This document shows positions 23,841 to 31,261 of a stretch of DNA of 38,932 nucleotides, one piece after another. Under the pieces are notes generated by a model. The model did no database searches, had not been told where the DNA came from, and saw only the letters and a program-made list of their open reading frames with translations. Both the position numbers and the translations under genes were made by a program. Every line of letters starts with the position of its first letter. Position 1 is the stretch's first letter. The stretch comes from Thermoproteota archaeon. GTDB taxonomy: Archaea > Korarchaeota > Korarchaeia > Korarchaeales > Korarchaeaceae. Where the stretch lies: NCBI GenBank assembly GCA_030130125.1, contig JARZZM010000059.1, positions 1 to 38,932 on the forward strand, read 5' to 3'.

Positions 23841-24703
23841 TCGTCTCTGTGTCAGGCGGTAAGGGAGGCACGGGGAAGTCGACGGTCGCCGTCAACTTGG
23901 CCATACTGCTGGCCGAGGGAAGGAAGCTGGTGATGGCCGACTTGGACGTGGAGGACCCCAACGACCACATCCTGCTGGGGGTGAGCTTGGAGGGGGAGAG
24001 GCCGGTGAACATAATGCTCCCCTTCATAAGGTACGATGATTGCATAAAATGCGGCGAGTGCGGACGCGTTTGCGACACCGGAGCCATGCTGATAAGCCCC
24101 GATGGCCTCCCCTACGTAATTCCTAGGTTGTGCAGCGGATGCAGGGCCTGCTATTTCGTCTGCCCCACGAGGGCGATAGTCGAGGGCGAGAGGACCATCG
24201 GGTACACCTACCACACGGTGGTGGAGAGAGGAAGCAAGTTCGACTTGGTGACGGGGGTGCTCAGGGAGGGAGAGGAGCACACGCCTCCCGCCGTTCTAGC
24301 TGCGAGGGAGAGGGCCTTCTCCTTGCCCGCGGACCTCTACATGGTGGATACATCGGCTGGCACGAGCAACTCGGTAGCCACGGCCATGGACGGCTCTCGC
24401 TTGGTTATAGCAGTGACGGAGCCCACTCCCCTTGGACTTCACGACTTGGAGCTGATACTCAGGTTGACCCAGAAGATGGGAATAGAGACGTGGGTAGTGA
24501 TGAACAGGTCTGGCTTGGGATCGGAGGAGAGGCACGAGGAGGTGGTGAGGCGCTACGGGTCGGAGATAGTGGCTAGAATACCGTATTCTAAGAGAATAGT
24601 CGAGTCCTATGTCAGGGGAGAGCCCATAGTCCTCCTTCATCCCGACTCGGAGGAAGCTCAGGTGTTCAGGGAGCTGGCGTCTATGATCGAGGGGGTGATC
24701 TGA
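23837..24703 (+). CDS. MinD/ParA-type ATPase with two inserted 4Fe-4S ferredoxin clusters (A)
   Basis: A 288-residue P-loop ATPase of the MinD/Mrp group. The deviant Walker A is GGKGGTGKST (residues 7-16). A bacterial-type ferredoxin domain is inserted at about residues 65-115 with eight Cys: 69, 72, 75, 79 (CIKCGECGRVCD, Asp where Pro is usual) and 99, 102, 105, 109 (CSGCRACYFVCP). The second half carries the MinD switch region (ADLYMVDTSAGTSNSV) and VTEPTPLGLHDLEL. Such proteins couple ATP hydrolysis to redox or Fe-S clusters; paired copies occur in the Orange Protein complex of Desulfovibrio. ATG 23837 overlaps the previous stop (ATGA). It is followed without gap by a paralogue, suggesting a heterodimer. 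Confidence 0.92.
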   Translation: MIVSVSGGKGGTGKSTVAVNLAILLAEGRKLVMADLDVEDPNDHILLGVSLEGERPVNIMLPFIRYDDCIKCGECGRVCDTGAMLISPDGLPYVIPRLCSGCRACYFVCPTRAIVEGERTIGYTYHTVVERGSKFDLVTGVLREGEEHTPPAVLAARERAFSLPADLYMVDTSAGTSNSVATAMDGSRLVIAVTEPTPLGLHDLELILRLTQKMGIETWVVMNRSGLGSEERHEEVVRRYGSEIVARIPYSKRIVESYVRGEPIVLLHPDSEEAQVFRELASMIEGVI

Positions 24704-25675
24704 ATGTTGGAGATGGCCATAGCCAGTGGTAAGGGAGGGGTGGGTAAGTCAACGGTGTCGGCCACGATAGCGATCACGCTGGCGAGGAGGAGGAAGGTGA
24801 TAGCGGTGGATGCCGACGCCGATGCCCCGAACATGCACCTAATACTCGGTTTGGGCGAGGAGTGGGAGTGGGAGCAACCATATAGCGAGTCCATGGTGGC
24901 GAGGATAGTGACGGAGAAGTGCATAAAATGCGGCGAGTGCAGGGCCGTCTGTCCTTACAAGGCCATATACGTGGACGAGGAGGGAAACTACATGGTGAAT
25001 CCTGTAATTTGTGAGGGATGTGAGACCTGCTCCCTCGTCTGTCCCGTTAAAGGGGCGATAGTTAGGGAGGAGACGCTCTCCGGGATGCTGAGAATGACCC
25101 GAACAAGGTACGGGTTTCCTTTAATATCGGCGAGGCTGGATCCCGGGAGGCCAAACTCAGGCAAGCTCGTCACAGAGGAGAAGACGAAGGCCAAGGAGAT
25201 GGCCGACGATGATACTGTAATAGTGGTTGACTCCGCAGCGGGCATCGGGTGTCAAGTCGTGTCCAGCCTCGCAGGGGCCAACATGGCCATTCTCGTGGCG
25301 GAACCTACCCCGGCGAGCTTCAACGCCCTGAAGAGGGTCCACAAGCTCACAAAGCACTTCATGCAACCCGCTGCGGTGGTGATAAACAAGTGGGACATGA
25401 ACCCCGATCTAGCGGCGGAGATAGAGGCCTACGCGAGGGAGAACAACCTCGATATGTTGGGCAAGATACCCTTCGACGACAGCATACCGAAAAGCATGGC
25501 CATGATGGTCCCGGTCACCGAAGCGTTCCCCGATAGCCCGGCCTCCAAGGCCTTGCTTGACGTTGCTAGGAGGGTGGAGGCCATCTTGGACGAGTGGTCC
25601 TCCTGGTTCATGAGGTTCAGGCCCAAGAAGCCCGAGCCATATAGGCCCATCATTATAAAGCCGGAAGGCTTCTGA
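24704..25675 (+). CDS. MinD/ParA-type ATPase with two inserted 4Fe-4S ferredoxin clusters (B)
   Basis: A 323-residue paralogue of the preceding protein. Deviant Walker A is SGKGGVGKST (about residues 8-17), DADADAPN is the switch I region, and the inserted ferredoxin domain has Cys 73, 76, 79, 83 (CIKCGECRAVCP) and 103, 106, 109, 113 (CEGCETCSLVCP), both canonical. The ATPase continues with VVDSAAGIGCQVVSSLAG (an extra Cys in the switch II region) and VAEPTPASFNALKRVHKL. It is longer at the C-terminus than its partner, ending in a basic Pro-rich tail (FRPKKPEPYRPIIIKPEGF). ATG 24704 directly follows the stop of the upstream gene, with GGTGAT 5 bases before it. Clusters are likely intramolecular electron or cluster relays; partner proteins would be the NifX-type product and the SufT-like protein. 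Confidence 0.93.
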   Translation: MLEMAIASGKGGVGKSTVSATIAITLARRRKVIAVDADADAPNMHLILGLGEEWEWEQPYSESMVARIVTEKCIKCGECRAVCPYKAIYVDEEGNYMVNPVICEGCETCSLVCPVKGAIVREETLSGMLRMTRTRYGFPLISARLDPGRPNSGKLVTEEKTKAKEMADDDTVIVVDSAAGIGCQVVSSLAGANMAILVAEPTPASFNALKRVHKLTKHFMQPAAVVINKWDMNPDLAAEIEAYARENNLDMLGKIPFDDSIPKSMAMMVPVTEAFPDSPASKALLDVARRVEAILDEWSSWFMRFRPKKPEPYRPIIIKPEGF

Positions 25676-25689
25676 CGGGAGGTGATTCG

Positions 25690-26019
25690 ATGAGGATAGC
25701 GTTCGCTACAGAGGAGAACAACGGCCTGAATTCTGTGGTGAGTAGCAGGTTCGGTAGAGCCCGCTACTTCGTTATAGTGGATTACGAGGGAGGGGAGGTG
25801 AAGAGCTACAGGGTCGAGGTGAACCCCGGATCCGAGGCGCGGAGCGGCGCGGGGATAAAGGCCGTGCAGAAGCTGATAAACGAGAGGGTGAACGTGGCAG
25901 TGGCTGGCTCCTTCGGACCGAATGCCATGACCGCGCTGGAGGAGATGGGGGTAAGGCACGTGGGGATGAGCGGTATAACTGTTGAGGAGGCCCTTAACAG
26001 GTTGAAGAATCAGCTCTGA
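25690..26019 (+). CDS. NifX/ORP-type metal-sulfur cluster protein
   Basis: A 109-residue, single-domain NifX-family protein, the size of the Desulfovibrio Orange Protein and of Methanothermobacter MTH1175. Motifs: RIAFATEENNGLNSVVSSRFGRARYFVIV in segments, EVNPGSEARSGAGIKAVQKLINERVNVAVAGSFGPNAMTAL in segments, and GITVEEALNRL. There is no Cys, so any cluster would be bound non-covalently as in ORP. ATG 25690 has the strongest ribosome binding site in the window, GGGAGGTGAT at 25677-25686, suggesting high production relative to the ATPases. It closes the operon; a pyrimidine-rich tract follows. Confidence 0.9.
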   Translation: MRIAFATEENNGLNSVVSSRFGRARYFVIVDYEGGEVKSYRVEVNPGSEARSGAGIKAVQKLINERVNVAVAGSFGPNAMTALEEMGVRHVGMSGITVEEALNRLKNQL

Positions 26020-26046
26020 AAGTTTTTCTCCTCTCCCCTCCCCTCA
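26020..26046 (+). terminator. pyrimidine/T-rich terminator after the MinD-NifX operon
   Basis: The 31-base gap before the next gene is almost pure pyrimidine (a TTTTT run followed by TCCTCTCCCCTCC). It fits archaeal T-tract termination and contains no ribosome binding site, so the following dehydrogenase gene is probably leaderless or read by through-transcription. Confidence 0.45.
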
Positions 26047-26050
26047 ACTT

Positions 26051-26821
26051 ATGCTGCTGGAGGATAAGGTGGCCCTCGTAACTGGCGGCACATCTGGGAT
26101 AGGTCTCTCTACCGCTGAACTCTTCCTCAAGGAGGGCGCCAGAGTAGCGATCATGGGGAGAAACGAGGAGAGAGGTAGGGGGGCTCTAGAAAGGCTCAAG
26201 AACTTGGGGGAGATCTCCTTCCACAGGGGAGATGTGTCCAAGGAGGAAGACGCTGAGAGAGTCGTTAGGGAGGTGGTATCCAAGTACGGCAGGATCGACG
26301 TACTGGTCAATGCGGCAGGCGTCTTCACTGGAGCCCCGTTAAGTGAGATGAGAGTGAAAGAATGGGACAGGACCATAGCCGTGAACTTGAGGGGGACGTT
26401 CCTCATGACCAAGTTCTCATTGCCCCACATGGGTGAGGCCATAGTGAATGTGAGCTCCACCGCAGGGGTCAGCCCCTACCCCAGAGGAACGGCTTACTGC
26501 TCAGCGAAGGCCGCTGTTATCGCTTTCTCCAAGGCTTTAGCCCTTGAACTAGCTGAAAGGGGTATAAGGGTAAATGTAGTGGCTCCAGGCCTGACAGATA
26601 CGCCCATGCTGAGGGGAATAGCGGGAAGCGAGGAGAGGATGAGGGAATTCGCTTCCCTAGTACCCATGGGGAGGATAGCCACGCCGGAAGAGGTGGCGGA
26701 GGCTATACTCTTTCTAGCTTCCCCCAAAGCTAAGTACGTGACCGGGCAGGTCTTGGTAGTTGATGGAGGTATGACGGCTGGCAGAGTCACAACGGCGGGT
26801 TCTAGGTATGCTGAGCGTTGA
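26051..26821 (+). CDS. short-chain dehydrogenase/reductase
   Basis: A 256-residue classical SDR oxidoreductase using NAD(P). The cofactor motif TGGTSGIG is at residues 12-19, NAAG near 89-92, the catalytic Ser in IVNVSSTAG near 137-139, and the catalytic YxxxK as YCSAK near 152-156. VAPGLTDTPM and the C-terminal TGQVLVVDGGM are typical of the FabG-like group. A basic residue after the second strand (GRNEERGR) favours NADPH. Substrate cannot be assigned. ATG 26051 has no ribosome binding site. The last 20 bases overlap the convergent flippase gene. Confidence 0.92.
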   Translation: MLLEDKVALVTGGTSGIGLSTAELFLKEGARVAIMGRNEERGRGALERLKNLGEISFHRGDVSKEEDAERVVREVVSKYGRIDVLVNAAGVFTGAPLSEMRVKEWDRTIAVNLRGTFLMTKFSLPHMGEAIVNVSSTAGVSPYPRGTAYCSAKAAVIAFSKALALELAERGIRVNVVAPGLTDTPMLRGIAGSEERMREFASLVPMGRIATPEEVAEAILFLASPKAKYVTGQVLVVDGGMTAGRVTTAGSRYAER

Positions 26822-27980
26822 TCCGACCGCTGACCCTACCCTCTATAAACCCCAGCAGGGAGGCCACAGCCCTGTAGGTGAGGAGAGCAATGGCCAGGCC
26901 CACTACACCCATGGAGGAGCCAAGGTAGAGTATTAAGATCACGAATACGGAAAGGGAAAGCGAATTCACCAGCAGCACAGCCTTCGGATCCTCCTCACTA
27001 TACTTCCCAGCTGACCATATTACGAAGGCAGCGTCGAATATTATAGCTAAAGCTGCTATCTGAGCTACCTCTGAGCTCACGGGATAGAACCTCGGGAACA
27101 GTTTCTCAATAACGACAGGGATGATGAAGAAGCCAGCGGTTGCGGTGAGGGCAGAGAGACCCAGCCCCATGAGCTCTACTAGCTTTGTCCTCCTACCCGA
27201 CGATTTCTCTGGCAGGAGATAGCTCCCCAAGCTGGAAGGTATCACTAGCATGGCAGAGTAGAATTGGAAAGCCAGCTGATAGTATCCCAGTGTGGTCTCA
27301 CCATAGAGGGCGCCCACGAGCACTTTGTCCAATCTCGCCCCCATGGTGGCCACAGCCCCGGTGAGTAGCGACATTAGGGAGAAGCCCATATGCCTCCTGA
27401 GCGCCCCAAGGTTCCTGAATCCCCTGACTTCCGAACAGATCCGAAGAGATAACAGCAGGTACACAATAGAGAACCCATAAAGAACCGCGTCGATTCCCCA
27501 GACGGGGACTAGAGCTAGCACTATTACCAGAATCGATAGACGACTAACCCCTTGGAGGATGGCGAAGCTCATGTATTTCCTCCTGCCGAGCCTCTCCTTG
27601 AGAACTAAACCGAATAGGGAGTTGGATAGCACTATCAGCGGGAGGGATGGATGGAAAATCGCTAAGGGAATGCCAGCGGCGAGCGATGTGATCATCACTA
27701 GAACAACAGCGGGTGGAACCAGCTCATCCTCTCCCTTAGGCAGGAAGGTCTGGATAGTAGTAGGGAGACCTAAGCCAGTGAAGCTAGCTACGAGAACTCC
27801 CAGAGAGAGGAAGAAATTCGCTCTACCGTACTCGTTAACAGAAAGGAGCTTAGCTAGTATCAGCCATGTAAGGGCTCCCAAGACCACAACTGCCATGTTA
27901 CCGGCCGTTACCAGCCTCAGCCCTTCTTGACCTAATGCATTCCTCATGAGGTCCCTTGGGGCGAGTACCAACTCGCGCAC
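26802..27980 (-). CDS. Wzx-like polysaccharide flippase (MOP superfamily)
   Basis: A 392-residue integral membrane protein with about twelve hydrophobic segments of the polysaccharide transporter type. The N-terminal LTWLILAKLLSVNEYGRANFFLSLGVL contains the (LA)xYGxxxF-like motif common in Wzx/RfbX proteins, followed by GLGLPTTIQTFLP. These proteins move lipid-linked oligosaccharides across the membrane. It is the left end of the glycan gene set. GTG 27980 is supported by a TATA-like TTTTTTAAT at about 28008-28016 that predicts a start within a few bases; ATG 27947 is an alternative. The protein is slightly shorter than typical flippases (about 400-480 residues), but no break is evident. Confidence 0.8.
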   Translation of the reverse strand: MRELVLAPRDLMRNALGQEGLRLVTAGNMAVVVLGALTWLILAKLLSVNEYGRANFFLSLGVLVASFTGLGLPTTIQTFLPKGEDELVPPAVVLVMITSLAAGIPLAIFHPSLPLIVLSNSLFGLVLKERLGRRKYMSFAILQGVSRLSILVIVLALVPVWGIDAVLYGFSIVYLLLSLRICSEVRGFRNLGALRRHMGFSLMSLLTGAVATMGARLDKVLVGALYGETTLGYYQLAFQFYSAMLVIPSSLGSYLLPEKSSGRRTKLVELMGLGLSALTATAGFFIIPVVIEKLFPRFYPVSSEVAQIAALAIIFDAAFVIWSAGKYSEEDPKAVLLVNSLSLSVFVILILYLGSSMGVVGLAIALLTYRAVASLLGFIEGRVSGRINAQHT

Positions 27981-28352
27981 CGCCCTATTAGCGGTGATTG
28001 GGTGAGGGAATTAAAAAAGCAGATGGAGGGTACGGACATGTCTATGGGGAGGAGATCCTTGAGCTGGCTGATTTCAAATTACTAAGGGGGGGAATTACTT
28101 TTCACGAGGGTCCTCGGGGATAGATGGGTTTATGGATTTTAAGATCCGAGATTCTATTATCGCTGATATAAGGGTCTCTTTAGGTTATCTGAGGTCAGGA
28201 AACTTGTCATGACATGAGCTGCTAATTCTGATGGCGAGTTCTGGTTGAGAATGAGCTAAGTTAAGTGAGTTTGCTAACTCAGCCGTGGCTGTAGTTTTTG
28301 ATTTATTAGTTAGAAGCGCTTGGGAAATCCCTCATGTTGGAGAATAGAGTGA
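27981..28352. other. 372-base gap without a recognisable gene
   Basis: No coding frame of useful length is visible on either strand. The left end holds the flippase promoter (TATA-like near 28008-28016). A perfect 10-base palindrome TGTCATGACA lies at 28205-28214 and a weak GAGTT/AACTC stem at about 28267-28280. I see no tRNA-like fold. It may be the untranslated end of the upstream glycosyltransferase transcript or the remains of a lost gene. Confidence 0.5.
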
Positions 28353-29462
28353 CTACTGCTTCCTCTCAGCTATTTCCCGCACAATACTCTCGAACTCTAA
28401 AGCGCTCCTATCCCAATTGAATTGCCTCGCCCAAGAGAGGGCATTTCTACTCAGTTCTTCTCTTAACTCCTCGTCTACGAGGACTCTCTCTAGCACCCTC
28501 GCCATGGCCTCCGGTTTAGGCGAAACTAGAAAACCATTATATCCATGCTTGATTGAGTCCCTCAGGCCCTTGATATCGTACCCGATGGCTGGTGTCCCGA
28601 GAGCGTTGGCATCCGTGATAACCTGTCCCCATCCCTCCCTGACACCTGGAACCAAGATGACCCAAGATCTCCTCACCAAGAGATCCTTCTCTCTAGAGGG
28701 AAGATAGCCGAAGAATTTCACGATTCTTCCATATCTCCTCTCTAAATCCCTCCTCAAGTATCCTTCGCCCACCATCCATAGACGAATGTCTTTTAATCTC
28801 CTTCTTACTATTAGAAAGGCCTTGATAGCGTCTTCTGGTTTTTTCGCCCTCTTCATCCTACCCACATAAATCACAGTAGGAAAATCGCTCTTCTTTGGGA
28901 CGCTATCTAGGGGATCGACGTTTACTCCATTAAGTACGATTCTGATATCCCTGAATCCCAGATTCCTTAGGTCTTCCTCGGTGGATCTTGATACTGTGAT
29001 CGTTGTGACTCCCCTGTATCTCCTCAACCACCACCTCTCTAGGAAGGCATAGCCTATGACTGCCAGAGGTAGGGGGGTTTCATAAAACCAGAATTCCCTA
29101 GCCAGTTGGTGTATAAGGGCCAGCGTTCTACTCTCCCCTACCCTTTTAACCACCATGAAGGGCCTAGTGTTTATCTCATCTACTATAACGTCGTACTCCC
29201 CGTGATGTCTTTCACAGAACTTTTTAGCCTCTTTGAACACAGAGAGCCCCTTGCCACGCCTAATGATCTCAACTCCATCTATCCTCTCCAGCTCAGAACC
29301 TCCGCTGAAATTGGATGTAAAGAGAGTCACCTCGATCCCTCGTCTAACGAGCCTCTTAGCTATGTTATGGGTATAAATCTCAGCTCCTCCCGACTCCGGG
29401 TTCCTTAAATCTCTCCAATTAAACCAGAGTACTCTAACAACTCCTGATCCGATTCTCCCGAT
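28353..29462 (-). CDS. GT4-family glycosyltransferase with a non-standard start
   Basis: A retaining GT-B glycosyltransferase of family 4. The first standard start in frame is GTG 29330 (325 residues), but the conserved N-terminus clearly continues upstream: the frame reads VLWFNWRDLRNPESGGAE and then YTHNIAKRLVRRGIEVTLFTS, the typical donor-side Gly-Gly loop and first helix. This coding extends at least to 29435, overlapping the end of the preceding gene, yet no ATG, GTG or TTG occurs before the TAG at 29505-29507. The listed start is ATC 29460-29462, which follows GGAGGTGGT; this is provisional. The C-terminal domain is normal: YVGRMKRAKKPEDAI, VPGVREGWGQVITDANALGTP (the E-x7-E-like motif) and GYNGFLV. 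It would add a sugar to a lipid-linked glycan at the inner face of the membrane. Confidence 0.75.
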   Translation of the reverse strand: MGRIGSGVVRVLWFNWRDLRNPESGGAEIYTHNIAKRLVRRGIEVTLFTSNFSGGSELERIDGVEIIRRGKGLSVFKEAKKFCERHHGEYDVIVDEINTRPFMVVKRVGESRTLALIHQLAREFWFYETPLPLAVIGYAFLERWWLRRYRGVTTITVSRSTEEDLRNLGFRDIRIVLNGVNVDPLDSVPKKSDFPTVIYVGRMKRAKKPEDAIKAFLIVRRRLKDIRLWMVGEGYLRRDLERRYGRIVKFFGYLPSREKDLLVRRSWVILVPGVREGWGQVITDANALGTPAIGYDIKGLRDSIKHGYNGFLVSPKPEAMARVLERVLVDEELREELSRNALSWARQFNWDRSALEFESIVREIAERKQ

Positions 29463-30244
29463 CGGGAGACCACCTCCCTCTGGACAATCGAACGCGTTAT
29501 TCTCCTAGTGCGGAGGGATATGGATAGCTTGATCAAAGATATGAGCATAGATAAGATAGTCGTCAGAGTCACAGTGCTTTTGCTGGAGTAGTTCACTATA
29601 ACAGGGACCTCTATCACCCTGAATCCCGCCTTGTGAGCTATAGCGAGCATCTCAGAATCGCTCACGAAACCTGCATCAGTTACTAAGGGGAGTATGTCAT
29701 TTAGCACATATTTCTTAAATATCTTCATTCCAGTTTGGGTATCGCTATAAGGAATCCCCAAAAAGATCCTAGCTAGTGCGGAGAATACTCGGCTAGCCAA
29801 ATATCTGATACGTGAGGGATAGGTGACAACGGAATCTGCATGTCTCTTAGAACCTATGACAACATCTGCTCTACTTTCCGAAAGAACTCTGAGGTATAAT
29901 GGGATCATTGATGGATCTATATCCCCATCAGCGTCTAAGAACATTATTATCTTGCCACGGGATTCCATGAATCCCCTTCTTAAGGCATACCCCTTTCCCA
30001 TGTTAGAGGTTAATCTTACAGCAATCAACTGTGGAAGGACACGTTGCAGGGCCAGTACTACCCCCCATGTGTGATCGTCGCTGCCGTCATCAACTACTAT
30101 AATCTCCCAATCGTTAGTTATATCACTCAATATCGCCGCAAGCTTTTCGATCGTATTTTTGATAGAGAACTCCTCGTTATAAGCCGGGATTATTACAGAG
30201 ATTTCAATGAACCCGGAGCTTGATCCCTTCACCATGGCTCCCAT
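29405..30244 (-). CDS. GT2-family glycosyltransferase, dolichol-phosphate sugar synthase type
   Basis: A 279-residue GT-A enzyme of family 2. Motifs are EISVIIPAYNEE near residues 14-25, IIVVDDGSDDHTW, NMGKGYALRRGF, MFLDADGDIDPSMI with the metal-binding DAD, and DTQTGMKIFKK, the pattern of dolichol-phosphate mannose/glucose synthases. The C-terminal part has a hydrophobic stretch (LSMLISLIKLSISL) for membrane contact. It probably makes a polyprenyl-phosphate sugar used as donor on the outer face. ATG 30244 has GGAGGAT 8 bases upstream. The 3' end overlaps the N-terminal coding region of the GT4 gene by about 50 bases. Confidence 0.9.
   Translation of the reverse strand: MGAMVKGSSSGFIEISVIIPAYNEEFSIKNTIEKLAAILSDITNDWEIIVVDDGSDDHTWGVVLALQRVLPQLIAVRLTSNMGKGYALRRGFMESRGKIIMFLDADGDIDPSMIPLYLRVLSESRADVVIGSKRHADSVVTYPSRIRYLASRVFSALARIFLGIPYSDTQTGMKIFKKYVLNDILPLVTDAGFVSDSEMLAIAHKAGFRVIEVPVIVNYSSKSTVTLTTILSMLISLIKLSISLRTRRITRSIVQREVVSRSGESDQELLEYSGLIGEI
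29454..29469. repeat. 16-base perfect palindrome at the GT2/GT4 junction
   Basis: TCTCCCGATCGGGAGA is identical to its reverse complement. It lies in the coding end of the GT2 gene and covers the putative ATC start of the GT4 gene. About one such palindrome is expected by chance in a window this size, so its position is the only notable aspect. Confidence 0.6.
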
Positions 30245-30405
30245 CTAGCTAAATCCTCCATTAACATTTAAATTTCCATACAGAGCCTCCTTGAGAGCAC
30301 AATATCATATGATGATTTGCCTATTTTATCTACATTTTTTTATCCTCTTACGTTGATTTGCAATATTGGTCTGCTAAAGCCAAGATGTATTTGGATCCTC
30401 GTAAT

Positions 30406-31188
30406 TTAGTGATAGTACCATGATGAACTGATTAGGAGAAGTAGAAGAATTATAAAAGACAGCAAGAAGATAAGTGCGCTTATCTCTCTGAGGGATGACA
30501 GTCCGAATTGCGAGAAGATAACTAGATAAGAGAGCAATGCGGCCACTATGAAGGGTTTGGACTTTTCCATCATTCTGCGAATCGTATTTATCGAGGTAAG
30601 AGTGATTAATCCGATTATCGCCGAGATCAGGAGAATTAAAATAGTTTGAGGGAGTGTCCACCTGCCTTTTTTGACTATAATACAATTCTCTGTGCTAATC
30701 AAATTAATTTCCTCTGGATAATTACTATCCCTTAATATATTTCCTACTATCTCTAGATTTGAGGGCATTCTTTCCATATTATCGTTGATGTCTATATAGA
30801 GGACTGACTTCCTTGGGTCACCAAAAATGGCGAACTCAATGGATTTAACTTTAATTAATCCAGAGAGATTTAATTCGGTCCATGTGAAGTTTCCACTCGC
30901 TATGATAACTAGGACTCTACCCTCATTTGTCTTCGCTACACCATATAATGCGTCGATTTCAACACCAGCTACCCTTAGGTATGGATGTGCTTCCCCGATC
31001 CAATCTCCGTAGATGATTAAACTGCCACTAGTTCCATTCATTAGCCTGACGACCAGCACTCCATTAGCTGTCTCAAATGAGAGGTTCTGGGGTACTACCT
31101 CAAGCTTAGGGGGGAGACATTCTACGAGAGTTAGGGGCAGGGGGGTGATAATAGCAATGAAAAAGATAACGAGGTGTCTAGCGAGCAT
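30406..31188 (-). CDS. secreted/membrane protein of unknown function
   Basis: I do not recognise a family. The 260-residue product has an N-terminal signal sequence (residues about 4-22, LVIFFIAIITPLPLTLVEC), an extracytoplasmic domain of about 150 residues rich in beta-type sequence (LSFETANGVLVVRLMNGTSG, with several N-glycosylation-type sequons such as NGT, NFT and NLS), and three C-terminal membrane helices (about 180-200, 210-228 and 235-255). The layout resembles small archaeal surface or sensor proteins. It starts at ATG 31188, divergent from the GT2 gene at 31262. Codon use is A+T-rich like the rest of the glycan cluster. The position suggests a role in the cell envelope; nothing more can be said. 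Confidence 0.6.
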   Translation of the reverse strand: MLARHLVIFFIAIITPLPLTLVECLPPKLEVVPQNLSFETANGVLVVRLMNGTSGSLIIYGDWIGEAHPYLRVAGVEIDALYGVAKTNEGRVLVIIASGNFTWTELNLSGLIKVKSIEFAIFGDPRKSVLYIDINDNMERMPSNLEIVGNILRDSNYPEEINLISTENCIIVKKGRWTLPQTILILLISAIIGLITLTSINTIRRMMEKSKPFIVAALLSYLVIFSQFGLSSLREISALIFLLSFIILLLLLISSSWYYH

Positions 31189-31261
31189 ATCTTGCTAGAT
31201 AGGATTAAATCAGATAAAAATATAATTCTTCCGAAGATGGGTAATATCGGAGGGAATCCTT

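Noticed and set aside
2069-26019. Nitrogen fixation system, suggested by the NifX-type proteins
   Set aside because: No nitrogenase, NifB radical-SAM domain or NifEN-like gene is present; the fold is shared with non-nitrogenase metal-cluster proteins.
27981-28352. tRNA or small RNA gene in the long gap
   Set aside because: No cloverleaf, T-loop sequence or conserved box motif could be found; only short weak stems.
30374-30685. A 103-residue open frame overlapping the unknown membrane protein in another frame
   Set aside because: The competing frame has a signal peptide and membrane helices, whereas this one is Ser/Tyr-rich without structure.
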